A DNA stretch of 64,000 nt from Stichopus chloronotus (GCA_021234535.1 CM037841.1:14032825-14096824); one strand, 5' to 3'. Positions 46,901 to 56,917 are shown, counted from the stretch's first letter. Numbers and translations are program-made. The notes: a model not told the origin generated them from the letters alone.

Positions 46901-48678
46901 AGTCAAATATCTGGAAGATGAGTGCATAGTTGTCTTTAAGATTTTGTGACTTGTGGTCTTTTCCCCTACTTCCTCTCCCCTGAAACACTGACGGAGAACA
47001 AAGGTAGATGACCAGGCGATTTTGCAAGTACAAGTTGTGTTCCAGATTTAAGACTGCATACCCTTACATCATTCTTTTGTATTCAGTTGTCTGTTTAAGT
47101 GGTGGGTGAACAGCACAAAAGTAGAATTGTCAAATGTCAAATCTTTATAAAAAATATGCCATATGTCGTATAGAAATGATTTTAAACAGTGGTTACATGT
47201 TGGTCGTAATTAAATAGCATTGGTCTAGTGCATAATGTTCTTTTGTTTGTTCTTAACAAGGTCTGTGAGAATACTTTCCTTTCAAATGTGTCACGTTTAT
47301 TTCTGTCAATTCTCACCGTACAGCAAGGTAAATGTGAGTAGAATTTGGAGCTTTTGGTCTCTCTATCCTAAGAAACCAATTGGGATGACCCCATTTAGTT
47401 TGTTGTCTTTTTGTACACTGCCAACTTTCTGTTCATTTGCAGTCCTTAATTATAATTCTGACCTTGATGGGCAGTTACTGTAGAGGGAACCTGTGGCTTA
47501 TGTGTTAAAACTCATGTTTGGTGACTACCAACTCAGCAATTTTAGATCAAATCTTGGTGTGGTGTTTTTTTTTTTTTTGTTTGCAAGGTCATTTCAGATG
47601 GGAAAACCTTACGTTTATCTTGAAAGAAGAATGCATTTTACTGTGATGTGGCAAATAACCACGCCCTGAATCTCCCAGTTCCTTCAAATGCCAAAGTACA
47701 ATTCATTGGGATACAATGTAACTGTAACTATATGTCACAAGCTGGTCCCTTAATGAAAACAGTCAGCCATGTGCAACAAGTGGACCCACTTACAAGCAAA
47801 AGGAATACATGATAAAGTAAAAAGGTGGACAATAGTGCCATAAATATAGGGGTTATGATGGTAGAGAAACCAAACATAAACACCAGTTTTCAGCCTGATG
47901 TTTAGAGACAAAAATTATTACAAAAGAATATATGCATATTATTTGGATTGTATTCTCTGTTACCATCTGAGAATGACAAAACTGATATGTTGGAATGCAT
48001 CATGCGATCATACAATGAATTACAATCAATTAGTCCAATCAATCAATCAGCCAATCAATCAATAGTTTTTGCTGTTTTTGGTCTTCATGCAAAATCAGCT
48101 GCCCACATGGCCAGCTACTTCTATGCCCCTATCACTTCTTGGTCGTCATTGCTTGTCATGCCTCCTGCTTTGCAGATGTTTTGAATTTATTCTCACAAGC
48201 ATCAATTACTTGTAATAAAACTTGAATTTGTCATTCATGCTCATATCAAACACTTGTATTCAAGAAAAGTATGCAAGATTTTGTCCAGATGACACACTGT
48301 GAATGCATCCCATTCCGATCAGAAGATCTCTGACATAACATGTTTTGTAAGATCCAGTATGGTAATGGTCACAATTGCTTCTTCAAGAAAAAAAAAATGC
48401 CAATGGAAGGGAATGTTAAAACATTTTTGAAAGTGTTTTTTTCTCTTTTTTTTAATTTATGAAGTTTGATGCTATCGTTGAATTTCTGTTATTTCACTGT
48501 GCCAGGCTAGTGCCCAGCCTGTCGCTTTCTGCACTTTCTGTTCTTTTAAGTATTCCTTCGTTTTACTCGTTTAAATATGTTGCTAACGCTCTCCATTTTC
48601 TTTGTTCCTTTGTTTTTTCACTTGTCTTTCAAGGAAAGGCAAACTGCTCCTGTCAGAGGGATGGTTGCCACAGAGTAA
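23021..48678 (+). CDS. PITPN: class I phosphatidylinositol transfer protein (PITP alpha/beta type), complete
   Basis: This soluble lipid-transfer protein swaps phosphatidylinositol and phosphatidylcholine between membranes and supports phosphoinositide signalling and Golgi traffic. Ten exons join in phase: 23021-23040, 25757-25787, 26627-26778, 36712-36811, 38207-38281, 38642-38716, 40381-40461, 42551-42646, 43614-43736, 48634-48678, giving 265 aa (vertebrate PITPs are about 270). The whole length is the START-like PITP fold. Inositol-binding positions known from PITP alpha are kept: T60 and K62 in QYTHKIYH, N91 in [12 protein letters not shown], and the Glu in [12 protein letters not shown]96 in the lipid pocket, S165 in SEKTGRGPL (PKC-site equivalent) and the membrane-inserting W197-W198 in FKWWGLQ are also present. 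There is no RdgB-type extension. It is the ancestral PITPNA/PITPNB type; which vertebrate paralogue is closer cannot be decided here. Confidence 0.96.
23705..23790 (+). mobile_element. tRNA-derived SINE head
   Basis: A box TAGCATAGTGGG (23709-23720) and B box TTGATTCGAATCC (23761-23773) are both close to the RNA polymerase III consensus and correctly spaced. No complete cloverleaf or CCA-adjacent acceptor stem is evident, so it is called a SINE relic rather than a tRNA gene. Confidence 0.55.
24440..24478. repeat. perfect 16-bp inverted repeat
   Basis: GTTTTACTTTGCATCC and its exact complement are separated by a 7-nt loop. There is no T-run typical of bacterial terminators, and this is animal DNA. 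The function is unknown. Confidence 0.95.
25757..25787 (+). CDS. PITPN: PITP exon 2 (31-nt microexon)
   Basis: Acceptor TTTCCCAG, donor GTCAGT. It completes Phe and encodes [10 protein letters not shown], the conserved start of the first beta-strand (human RVILPVSVDE). Phase 0 end. Confidence 0.93.
26627..26778 (+). CDS. PITPN: PITP exon 3
   Basis: Acceptor TTTCCAG, donor GTAAGT. It encodes [32 protein letters not shown] and [11 protein letters not shown], including inositol-contacting T60 and K62. Ends in phase 2. Confidence 0.97.
28766..30226 (+). mobile_element. GATTCCTTGCC-ended element, copy 1
   Basis: The left end GATTCCTTGCC (28766-28776) is followed by GGAATCTCTGCAATGGTGATG and a GT-rich stretch. 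GGCAAGGAATC at 30216-30226 is the inverted right end, and a second such end occurs at 30608-30618. The left 50 bp closely match 43848-43900. The interior carries an array of about 150-180-bp units (28900-29350), each with TAGATGATCCCTATT and AGGTCAAAGGTCA. No transposase frame is present. Confidence 0.6.
28963..29322 (+). repeat. DR1-bearing tandem units, copy 1
   Basis: AGGTCAAAGGTCA occurs at 28963-28975 and 29310-29322, with a diverged version near 29117. The surrounding unit repeats ATATTGAGTA(A)ATGATCCCTATT, the hexamer pair, TTTGAGGTCA, AGAGGTCAA, GTGAAAACCTTGTAAACA and ATCTCA-x-GAAG. The hexamer pair with 1-base spacing is the DR1 form bound by RXR, HNF4 and COUP-TF type receptors. Confidence 0.8.
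29827..30635 (+). repeat. tandem duplication of ~320-410 bp
   Basis: 29827-30240 and 30318-30635 share blocks in the same order: CAGCAACT, AACAAAGTAC-TTGTT, GGGAAGAT-x-TTTTCAG, GATTGCCT/GGTTGCCT, a shared block with GTCAGGAACTTTCTATCCAC, GAATTACC, and TATTGGCAAGGAATCAC. It duplicates the right-hand part of the mobile element. A 150-codon - strand open frame across it is incidental. Confidence 0.75.
31926..32050 (+). repeat. dispersed repeat, partner of 46829-46950
   Basis: Shares GATTGACTGCT-TG-TTTTCTT, GAATTTT, AGGGCCAA-AAAAGTGT, TCAAATATCTG-AAGATGAGTG, TAGTT-TCTTT and TTGTGAC with 46829-46950 in the same orientation. It directly abuts the inverted-repeat element that starts at 32055. Confidence 0.75.
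32055..33151. mobile_element. ~1.1-kb inverted-repeat element (AGTGTTYTCACYGGGTA ends)
   Basis: The left end AGTGTTCTCACTGGGTA and the reverse complement of the right end, AGTGTTTTCACCGGGTA, agree at 15 of 17 bases. Both ends continue with GGGTACC/GGTACCCGG palindromes. AGA flanks both sides, possibly a 3-bp target duplication. There is no transposase frame. Confidence 0.6.
36064..36110. repeat. (TG)n microsatellite
   Basis: About 47 bp of TG repeats with one CA interruption. Confidence 0.97.
36712..36811 (+). CDS. PITPN: PITP exon 4
   Basis: Acceptor ATCCACAG, donor GTACTG. It encodes [20 protein letters not shown] and [13 protein letters not shown], with N91 and C96. Phase 0 end. Confidence 0.97.
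38207..38281 (+). CDS. PITPN: PITP exon 5
   Basis: Acceptor TATTGCAG, donor GTGAGT. It encodes [20 protein letters not shown] and PTIEN, matching human NEYMKEDFLIKIETWHKP. Phase 0 on both sides. Confidence 0.97.
38642..38716 (+). CDS. PITPN: PITP exon 6
   Basis: Acceptor CTTACAG, donor GTATCC. It encodes [20 protein letters not shown] and EAPDQ, aligned with human VHKLEPEAWKHVEAVYIDI. Phase 0 on both sides. Confidence 0.96.
38920..38985. repeat. 14-bp minisatellite, ~5 copies
   Basis: Unit AATGCATTGACTAC repeated almost perfectly about 4.7 times; each unit contains the palindrome AATGCATT. Located in PITP intron 6. Confidence 0.95.
40381..40461 (+). CDS. PITPN: PITP exon 7
   Basis: Acceptor TCATACAG, donor GTGAGT. 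It encodes [20 protein letters not shown] and PLSENWK; S165 precedes the EKTGRGPL motif. Phase 0 on both sides. Confidence 0.97.
40860..42194. mobile_element. non-autonomous hAT element with 8-bp target duplication
   Basis: Ends are CAGGGTTGGAAAACCTTGC (40860-40878) and the inverted copy AGCAAGGTTTTCCAACCTG (42176-42194), which share a perfect 14-bp core. Both sides are flanked by AGCTGGAC (40852-40859 and 42195-42202), an exact 8-bp duplication as hAT transposases make. At 1335 bp it has no transposase frame. It lies in PITP intron 7. The intact ends and duplication suggest a fairly recent insertion. Confidence 0.88.
42551..42646 (+). CDS. PITPN: PITP exon 8
   Basis: Acceptor TTGAACAG, donor GTATGT. 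It encodes [20 protein letters not shown] and [12 protein letters not shown], including the W197-W198 pair that inserts into membranes. The join NWK-DTADPIM is about five or six residues shorter than vertebrate NWK...MCAYK. Phase 0 on both sides. Confidence 0.97.
42647..43613 (+). other. PITP intron 8
   Basis: About 970 bp. Small open frames at 42711-43019 and 43040-43306 have no recognisable product and are probably fragments of old mobile DNA. Nothing else is seen. Confidence 0.6.
43614..43736 (+). CDS. PITPN: PITP exon 9
   Basis: Acceptor GCTTTTAG, donor GTGAGT. It encodes [40 protein letters not shown] and R, the C-terminal helix with the conserved lipid-headgroup Glu region. Phase 0 on both sides. 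Confidence 0.97.
43891..43940. repeat. (GT)n microsatellite
   Basis: About 50 bp of GT/ATGT repeats just inside the left end of the second GATTCCTTGCC-ended element; a shorter GT-rich stretch occupies the same place in copy 1. Confidence 0.95.
43960..44680 (+). repeat. tandem array of ~145-158-bp DR1-bearing units
   Basis: Perfect AGGTCAAAGGTCA occurs at 44049-44061, 44205-44217 and 44350-44362, with a diverged version near 44613. Each unit also has AAACACGATATCTC-AAGAAG, GATCTCATACTTGGCATG, GAGTAGATGATCCCTATT, GTTTTTGGTGG and GGGGTCA-AGAGGTCAAA. More diverged copies occur at 45880 and 46035. Confidence 0.9.
45191..45510 (+). repeat. ~300-bp dispersed repeat, copy in PITP intron 9
   Basis: Matches 12969-13275 in the same orientation, starting TTTTTACAGAAAA and ending ATGCCATGTTGGTG, with TTTGTTGCTCAA-AATAATTT and GATGCATC inside. 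It sits within the second GATTCCTTGCC-ended element. Confidence 0.8.
46829..46950 (+). repeat. dispersed repeat, partner of 31926-32050
   Basis: Shares ordered blocks with 31926-32050 (GATTGACTGCT, AAAAGTGT, TCAAATATCTGGAAGATGAGTG-type, TTTTGTGAC). Same orientation; no coding signal. Confidence 0.7.
47485..47600 (+). mobile_element. degenerate tRNA-like SINE relic
   Basis: TGGCTTATGTG (47493-47503) resembles an A box and TAGATCAAATCTT (47543-47555) a B box, followed by a T-run. Diverged; weak call. Confidence 0.35.
48022..48066. repeat. (CAAT)n tract
   Basis: AATCAATTAGTCCAATCAATC and further CAAT repeats in PITP intron 9. It accounts for the Gln/Ser/Ile-rich open frame spanning it. Confidence 0.8.
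48634..48678 (+). CDS. PITPN: PITP exon 10 (terminal, stop)
   Basis: Acceptor CTTTCAAG after a strong T-rich tract. It encodes [14 protein letters not shown] and TAA (48676-48678), aligned with the C-terminal tail of PITP alpha (MRQKDPVKGMTADD). Only 15 codons, so easily missed. Confidence 0.94.
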   Translation, partial: ERQTAPVRGMVATE

Positions 48679-51600
48679 AGCAGCTTCTATACTCCATCAC
48701 CAAGAGTTTGTGGATTACCCATCACGCATTGCTCCATCTGCCTGAAACAAACACAGAACACTGACCAGTAATTTTTGAAGCAATCTCATCCACTGGTTTT
48801 AAATCTTCCCTTTTGTTTGCATTACATTTAATTTTATTTTTCCTGTTTAGTCTACTTAGTCCTGTAAAGCACATGGTCGTTTCTTTTAGGCCATGCAGTT
48901 TCCCTTTTCAGTAATCACAAAGATTGTGATAGTCCCATCGGATCATCTTCGACAATACTGTACAAAATCATCAGCTTCACTTCTACGTGTGAAAATTTAG
49001 AAAATATTCCAATTCCAGTCGGTAGTTTGGTCTCAGGATAACTATGAATGTATGTTTAGTATACCAGGCAGGGTTACATGTAGATTTGTAAGACTGAGTG
49101 GGTCACAAACTAAAATGAACACTTTTCTACTGAAAACTTCTGCCATTTGAAGAGGATTATAATTTGATTAATATTCCGGCCGTAAGTTGTTCCATCTTTA
49201 ACAGTTCAAGGTACGCTGCATCCAGAACCTCTGGGTGGGAAATGATTTTGAAATATGGGAGGGAGTGCAGAAGGGTTTTCAAAGTATTAGAGGGGATTTA
49301 TGACATTTAGGCCTAAAAGTGTGTGTACTGTGTTTGTTTTCTTGGTATAACACAAAGCAGACTTGTTATTTGTCAGAAATAGTCTGCGATATTGTGTGGA
49401 TGTCTTCACTCAGTCATTGAACTGTCAGATTTCAGTGCATGAATGCTTCAATCGCATCCCCGTGAATCCGAAATCATATCAGCTATGCTAAACAGCATTT
49501 TTCTGTGATCCAATATTATGAGGTCTTCAATCAACTACCATTAAGTGCTACAGTATCTTGGAATGTTAGTTTATTATTCTACAGTAGTTTAAAGGTCATT
49601 TGAATGCCTTCTGATTCTTTTATTGACTGCAACTCACAGAATATGATTTAGGATTTTCTTTTACAACGATTGTGATGGTTTCGTCTTTAATTCGGGTAGA
49701 GGTGCTTAATGAATGGTTTGAATAACTCAGACCAGCTACTCATTTTAGTTGCAATACATACCTATTTTTGGAAGATTCATGTCAATTTGTCTCCAATTTG
49801 ATCCTTCTGCCTACAATGAGTAAATACCCTTACTAATATCCGTGACTGAGAAATTGTTTCTTTTTGTGTTCACTGTAAATCAAAATGTTTCTGTAGTCCA
49901 CAGCAATCTATGTTTTACCTCTGGAATAGTTCTGCCTTCCTAAGTACTGAATTGCTAGCTAGAATATTCCATTTTGCAATAAATTCCAATTTTACCAATA
50001 GGAGGGTGTAAGGTAGGTACCGTAAGCCGACATCTGTCCATTCTGCAGCGTAGTCTGGCCCAGTGGAAAATGGGGTAGAGGATGATTTTGAAAATTATGT
50101 TGAAATATTAAAAAGCATCCTAGCACTTGAGCAACAATGCTTTCCTTTGCCCTGTTATCTTGCAGTGACTTGGTTTGTCTTTCATGTAAGTCAGTGGGTA
50201 AGATTATTCTAGCTTTAGCCAGGTCATGTTACTAGGTCAGCTTCTTATGTTTTTTTTTTTTTTCTGCTTGAATTTTTCATCTTTAACTTAGTTTTAATTT
50301 CGTTATTGCTTTTGCAAGAGACTTTTAAAAATGAAGACCAAGGCTTCCTTTTTCATTTCCTGCTTAAAAACAGTTGAACGTGTACTTTTGTGGTGTGGTT
50401 GCCAGACGCTTTTCCTTTTTCCTTTGGTGTGTTTCAGTGACCTTTTATGTGATTATATGGTCCTTTATTGAGTGCCACAGAAGCACTTCCTACACTTCTG
50501 ACTGCTTAATATGTTCCACTTTTTGCTGCTTAGTAAGATTGTTATCATACCCTCCATCTTCATCCTCAACCTTTCAGTTTTAATTACCAAACGAAAGAAA
50601 GGTTAACAAATTTTGAAATGTCTTAAGCAGTCTTTGTTTTTTTCTCCTAATAACTTTTTTGTCCTCAATTGCATCAGTTAGTGATTGGTTTTTAATATTC
50701 CCAGATTACTATGTATAACAATGACCAAACCTGGTCATATGACTCTGCGGTGATGTTACGTTGATCAGTTCTGAACTCAAATTCTTTTACTTCTGCCATA
50801 TCTGGGTAGTTTTTATCTGAGTTTTCCTCATGATTAACCAACATTTCGGTACTGACAGCATGAAAAAGGACCAGAACACAAATATCAGACCAGGATCAAG
50901 CACCAAGCCTCCAACAAAATTGAGCTACGCTAATGACACACACGGCTTCTTTAATAATCTGTGACAAAAGTGATGTTTAAACTGTTTCTGCATTTATTCT
51001 CATCCTGAAAGCATGTTGTGAAAATTTGTTTTTTACTTTCTTGGGTCTGTTTAATAAAAAGGAGTCATAATTAGCAGCTAAATCAGCTTACTGAATCTAT
51101 GTCATAAAAACTTCAAGGCGGAGCCAATTAGGGTTCGGACTCACCAGTAGTGGAAACTGCAACAAGATCAAGACATGTTTACAAAATTTCTGCAACTTTG
51201 TGCTCACTTTTGAAAATGATCTTCTCATGTTCAAAAGTGATTCGACTGTTTTTATCTGTACATCATGTAGTTTGAAGGAAAAATTGTTCAAAATGTTTCT
51301 AATGAAGTGGTCAGTATTTAATAACTTACTGATATGCATATTCATGTGTCATTACAGTATGTATATTCATGAAGTAAGTTGGTGATACTATGCAGAGCAT
51401 TAGTGTGTCACCAAAATGGTCATCAGTGTTCATAGTGACGGTCATTCTATGATTTCAAAGAAAGTCAACAAAGTTCTTCATTCATTCCAAGTGCTAGTAT
51501 CGGAGGCCATCTGGTTCGAGAATATATCTCCTTTACAGGACCATATGACAACCAGTTGGTAACATAAAATGTGCTAATCGTTATGCGCAGCAAAATGCCA

Positions 51601-53500
51601 GTGACCTTCACATGACTTTGGTGAGAGAGAAATGAGCTTAAAGAGTTGTCAGGTTGTAATGCTGCTTTTGTAATTGTTTTGTTTGTGTGTGTGTGTGTGA
51701 TTTGGAGCAATATTTTCACGTAACATATTTCTAATGTATTTCTAATCCATTTCATATTGAGCTTGCTTAAAAATTGTCATATTCCTCTTCCTTATTCGTA
51801 ATACTGGCAGCAGAAGCTAGCATGTTAAAATTTTTACATGATTAAACGTTGCTGCATTTATGTTGTTTTGTTATAGGTTTTTGTTTTGTTTCTGACAGTT
51901 GAAACACTGACTGTTTTCATGCTGGCAGTTAACTATGAGTATTGTCTTGATTTGTGAAACAAGCTCACCACTTGACTGCTGTCATGAAATGAAGAAATCA
52001 TCAATCCAAGGATTTCACAGTGATGATGAAATAACCATTGTAATCAAAATCTGCAGTTCTTTATATGCAGATCATTATATTGTTTCACAATCTTCATAAT
52101 TTCTTGCTATGTGATGGACTAGATCACCTGTGACTCCTTACAGGTCTAGTTAACCCATGTGATTTCTTAAGTTGAGTGTGGGTTTAGTTCATTGAGTTTA
52201 TGTAGGTGACCTAAACGCATGTGATTTATGTTGTGTTGTGAGTTAATAGTGTAGGCTACCTACACCCATGTTAATTTAAAAATGTGAAAAGTGGTGCATT
52301 GCCCAAAAAAAAGTGCAAAAGGTCTGAATTTGTTTCACTTTATGGTTGAATATCTCAGTTGGTGTGGCTGGGTGGTTCAATGGGATACCTAAAGCCATGT
52401 GACTTTTTACGAGTTTAAATGGGCTACCTGAACTCCGGTGACTTCATATGAGTGGAATATCTACACCCATTTGACTTTCAGTAAATCATTGTAAAGTAGT
52501 TTGACTTAGTAGTAAAGTAGTTTAACTTTGACTATTAGGTCTACCAAATGTGGCTCTTATATTTTGAGTTAGCCATGTTTCTTTGTCTAGACCTTGGAGA
52601 GACAGCCCATAATCCATCTGGCATATTATACTTAGATTAGTATGTGGCATAGAATGAGAGTAACTAAATGGTTGGTTGTGGAGTCAGCTATTGGGTAAGA
52701 AACAACAACCATCTGCTAAAACCATCATAAATCTCAAAAGGCACTTAATAAATTAATGGGTTTATTTCTGTCTCTACTACTTTACCAAAGGTTACTATGA
52801 GAGGTTAAAAATTCATATATGTTGCCTCTTTTTTGGATAAGAATTAATTCATTGTTAATTCAAACATGTTTGGACATTTTTAAGGTTGTGCTAACTTTTC
52901 ATTATTATAGGCTCCAAGGTGTTTTGCTTTGGTGGGTTTTTTTACTTCTCTGTCTTAAACTGCAAACACGCTGTGACCTATGTAATGTGGGCAAGCAAAA
53001 GATCATTCCACTGAACTAATACTGAAAAAAGAAAAGAAAAATTGACTCCGATTCATGCATGTCAATTTTTTCATATTTATAATGATGGACTTAGGGGAAT
53101 TTAATTTGCTAATTTAGATTATGGTTGGCAGATGGAAGCTTTTTCTCTTCTGAGTGTTTACCTAAATTTTTTGTAGTATTTTGAAAATCACTCTCTGGGA
53201 GCAAAACAGGAACAATTTGGTTGCGGGACGTTATGAAATGGTACAAAATTGCTTTTATCTGAAATGTTTTATTGCTGTTAATGTAGTCTGTATCATGGAA
53301 TGTGTGCAAGTCACAAACTGATTATCCAATTAAGGAAATGAACCTTCTTTGTTCGACCATTCCTTGTATTTACAGTAATAATAAAACACTGCCATAGAAG
53401 ACATGTGAATGACATGTTTGGCACATATGAGGATAGCTTGTAACTCAGGTTTAAACCACTTCGTTTATTTCGAGATCCTTGTTTGAGTAGCATATGAGAA
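48679..53500 (+). other. PITP 3' flank, probable 3' UTR then intergenic
   Basis: No coding exon is recognised. AATAAA at 49978-49983 and 51053-51058 are candidate polyadenylation signals. 48700-51000 is T-rich and mostly unique. A GT tract lies near 51682-51700, and degenerate repeats at 52100-52480. The transcript end is unknown. Confidence 0.5.
52100..52480. repeat. degenerate tandem repeat, ~70-90-bp period
   Basis: Recurring blocks ACCCATGTGA-TTT, GAGTT-x-A-TG-GGCTACCTACACCCATG, ACCTAAACGCATGTGATTTA, ACCTAAAGCCATGTGACTTT and GGCTACCTGAACTCCGGTGACTT indicate five or so diverged units. Confidence 0.65.
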
Positions 53501-53517
53501 ACGTATGAATACCTGTG

Positions 53518-53720
53518 ACCAGACAACTCTTCCCAGGACAATCTTCACCCCTGGAAAATTCCTGCCTGTACAACCTCATCCTGACAATTACCACCCCAGC
53601 AATTTCCAGGCCGGAGAATCTCCACTCTAACCCCCTCCCCGATAATTCCTTCAAGGAAAGGGTTAAGGAGAGGGTTAGGGAAATTGTCAGGGAGGAATTT
53701 TCCAAGGGGGAATTTTCGGT
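53518..53720. repeat. C-rich degenerate minisatellite with inverted half
   Basis: Units of about 20 bp of the form ACAAT-T-CACCCC-GGAAAATTCC repeat from 53518 to 53650, then the complementary form (GGAATTTTCC, GGGTTAGGGAAATTGTC) follows. A 78-codon + strand frame and a 123-codon - strand frame over it are incidental. Confidence 0.6.
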
Positions 53721-53817
53721 GAGCCTGAAGATCAATGCACTCTTCACATGAAACCGCGTGAACAGTTGCAATCGTAGAGTGTGTGAAGTTTTAATTGTAC
53801 TGTTACAATTGTTGCAG

Positions 53818-53951
53818 TGCACTTCCTCTGTATTGTTATATGGACAACAATGAAGGCTCGCGATGACTCACAGGACAATGGTCAGGTGCATTGGAAATTG
53901 AAGTTCAGCTTCAACATGCTGCAGCAACTGCATGTGGCCGACCTTAATGTT
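53818..53951 (+). CDS. unidentified candidate exon
   Basis: Bounded by TTGTTGCAG acceptor and GTAAGC donor, and open in one frame throughout: MKARDDSQDNGQVHWKLKFS then FNMLQQLHVADLNV from an ATG at 53852. It reads like protein, but I do not recognise the family and found no partner exon up- or downstream. It could be a 5' exon of a gene beyond the window or chance. Confidence 0.22.
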
Positions 53952-55359
53952 GTAAGCTCTCAAATTTGTTGATATGATGCACAGTGGCAAGAAAAAAATA
54001 TCAATGTTTACAAGGGTAGACACACGGATCCATTAATTGCTGCAAACATTGATCATTGCTATCTTGCAGTTGGATTAATTGTCAGTTGTCGTTGTCATGC
54101 CGAACTGTGCTCGATTTCATGATTTAAAATTTCAGGTTTTTAATTAATGGGTCACAAACCGGACTTAAATCGTGGTTCCATATAGTTCAGTGTTCTTGTT
54201 ACAGCTATGATTTATGTTGGTGCCAAATATCTTCCTTTCCATAGTTTGCAAGGACAGCAATCATATTAAACAGTTTCCGTAGGTGTGGTTTCATTTACTG
54301 GAAGAAAAATACTTTCACATCGACAAGGAAGACCCTTTCTGCATTTTGTGCTTCTGGATTTCCAAACTTTAAAAACAATTCTTATCGATTCCAATTACAA
54401 AGAAATGCTACGAGTTTGTGTTTTATTCAATCCCCATTCATTGTGATGCATGCATTAAATTTACATTTAAAATCATTTCACTCAGTTTAAGTGGTCTTGA
54501 TTGTATGATGGTGTGGAACTGAAGAATCAAAACAACCCATTAATGTTAAGTTTAATCATTTCAAAGGGGTTGGAGTCAATCTGTAAGATACGCTTTTAGC
54601 GGTAAACATATCACTCATTCATCATCATCATCATCATCATCATTATCATTTATTATTTTAACGCTTCAAAAGTCTTTTGTAAAAGATTTAAACAATATTA
54701 ATGTTAGTAGTGACAATAACCCGATTACGTAATCGCCCAGCTATGGAATATGAAATATTGGTTGATGATAACTATTGTACCATATGTGTAAAATGTTGAA
54801 AGTGTAATTATCAAATCTTGTTTTAATGTAAAACCTAAGAAAATCTTCCTATCATTCTTATAATTTCGTCATAATGGGTAAATAAACTTGCAAGGTTGAT
54901 TCCAAAAGATTATGTTGTATACTATCATTTTGTTAATACCGGATATGTAGAGGCACATCATATATACGTACAGTGAACTCTAACGTGGCTTGACAGTCTT
55001 TGACGATCACGGTGTGTGTAACCTCCCTAAACCAATAATTTATTCAATGATTCCTGATGAATTCGAGGGATTTCTTTCTCTTTTTTTTCGATTCTCGACT
55101 GATTGAACAAACAGCTTACCTATCGGTATCCTCGTCCTACAGTATCTGGAATGCCGTATCAGCAATTCAGGCATGTCCACGACGTTACGGCAACCCGCCA
55201 ATTGCAAGACTGCAACTTGCGATGGAAAATGAATGATGAATTTGTTAAGGACTATTTCACTGACAATACAGCAAGGGAAGGCACGGGCGTCAGGCTTGGT
55301 CAGGGGTGAGGGGGACAGAATTTGCATTGAAAATAAAACGGGTAGTGATCTAGTCAGGA
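53952..55359. other. intergenic, no confident gene
   Basis: AT-rich, with an (ATC)n microsatellite at 54620-54652. A small open frame at 55103-55309 overlaps another on the opposite strand (55040-55327, with a GTAAGC donor-like site on the - strand near 55113). Neither is recognised. Confidence 0.55.
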
Positions 55360-56624
55360 TTACTCAACAGTGACGTAGCTAAGGGGGAGTTTGGAGGGCG
55401 TAAGCCCACCACAAAAGTCGTCGACTCCCCCCTCCGGCGCCCCTCTCTTCTGGCAATGTGGGCCAAAAAAATCGACTGACTGCTCAACTTGATAATAAAA
55501 TCAATCCACCGAAATTCATTCTGGTAGAGTGCGAAAAACGAAACGTTTCTTAGCAATCTGTTATTTATTTGTTTAATATTCAGTGGTCATCTCAATAAGT
55601 TCATGTGCTGTCACGCAACGTATTGAGTTTTTACCAATTGTAAATTTAATCATGTATTGTGTCTGTGAGGAAAGAATTTATCCCCTTCCTATGCTAGAGA
55701 ATATGATATCGTTCCACGAGCGGTGGAAACAGGACCACAACGGATACAAACTAATGTAATCCTTCATGACAGCCTGAGCGGTCAGATATGACAGTCTGGC
55801 GCTGAGTAAATTGTTCAAATCAAAACCGATGAAACATTTCAAAATTCCTTCATGAATCATCGAGTTTTAGTGACTATCAAATTTGGCAACCCCCTGCATT
55901 CGACGATCCGTCAGATCACGTGATCTAACTGATACTTCCACCAAACCAGTTACCAAAGGAACAAATGTTTCGAAGAGTGTTCCGAATCGTGAAATGATTA
56001 TTTCTATGATTTCTGCGCTAGAAAATCGTTATTTTTTTAGATACGTGATTAACGTGAAATATCGGGTATCCCCGCATTTCAATCGGGCCTTTTGTAATCC
56101 ATTTTTATTCCAACAACACGCTCTCTCAGACATTGGTCACATTGGGTGACAACCCCCCATCCACCCCCGTCCCGAACTTTTTGTACTTCACGCAGGAAAT
56201 GTATTTCAAATCAATAACAAAACTTATCCCATAGAAAGCTTCGAACGCAGAATGCTAATAAACGCGTATAATCATTCAGCGAATTACATATTCATAAATG
56301 ACATTTTCTGAATGTAAAAAAAGGAGCGTTATGTTGTTTTTTTTTCATTAAATTAGCCCTTTGTTTTCAACTACAGTAAGATCACGAGGCTAGACAGCAC
56401 AAGGAAGTTAAAAATAGTCATGGTGTAATAGGTAATGTACAATATAATGCATGCTTTCAGTTTATCTTCAGCTACAGTAGCTAGTCCTTTAACAGAGGAG
56501 TTCACTGAAACAAAGTTAGACGGCTTTCATTTAACAGATACACGTGTCCCTTTGACATTATCCTACCACATCATCCTATAAGTAACATGCCCAGTACTTA
56601 GTAAACTGCTTCCATCTTCAGGGT

Positions 56625-56917
56625 CCTAGGTAACATTCCAACATATCGACCATCGTATGGGGCCCACATGTCTTTGCACCTAAGATCTGTCTGGTACTCA
56701 TATGGGTCAGTCCAGGTAACCCATATGACCCATATGGGGTAGTTCTGGGGTCCACGTGGGCAAAAGTCCCATATGGACACCATAACTATCTCATATGAGT
56801 CATTTGGTTATCTAGAAAGAGCCATATGGGCCCCTTTGCAGATCTTGGGTACAAAAGTATAGGGACCCCATGTATGCAACCACCTATATGGGGCCCATGT
56901 TGGAAAGTTACCTGAGG
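56625..56917. mobile_element. palindromic MITE-like element nested in the hAT
   Basis: Left AGGTAACATTCCAACAT (56628-56644) pairs with right ATGTTGGAAAGTTACCT (56897-56913), 16 of 17 bases. The pairing continues inward through GTATGGGGCCCACATG / CTATATGGGGCCCATG and AAGATCTG / CAGATCTT. The middle carries many CATATGGG/CCCATATG motifs. No target duplication is clear. Confidence 0.75.

Noticed and set aside
47948..48184. Alternative last PITP exon
   Set aside because: The frame is made by a CAAT tract and shows no similarity to PITP C-termini; the exon at 48634 matches the family.
55040..55327. Overlapping small genes on both strands
   Set aside because: Neither translation is recognised, and no compatible neighbouring exon was found.
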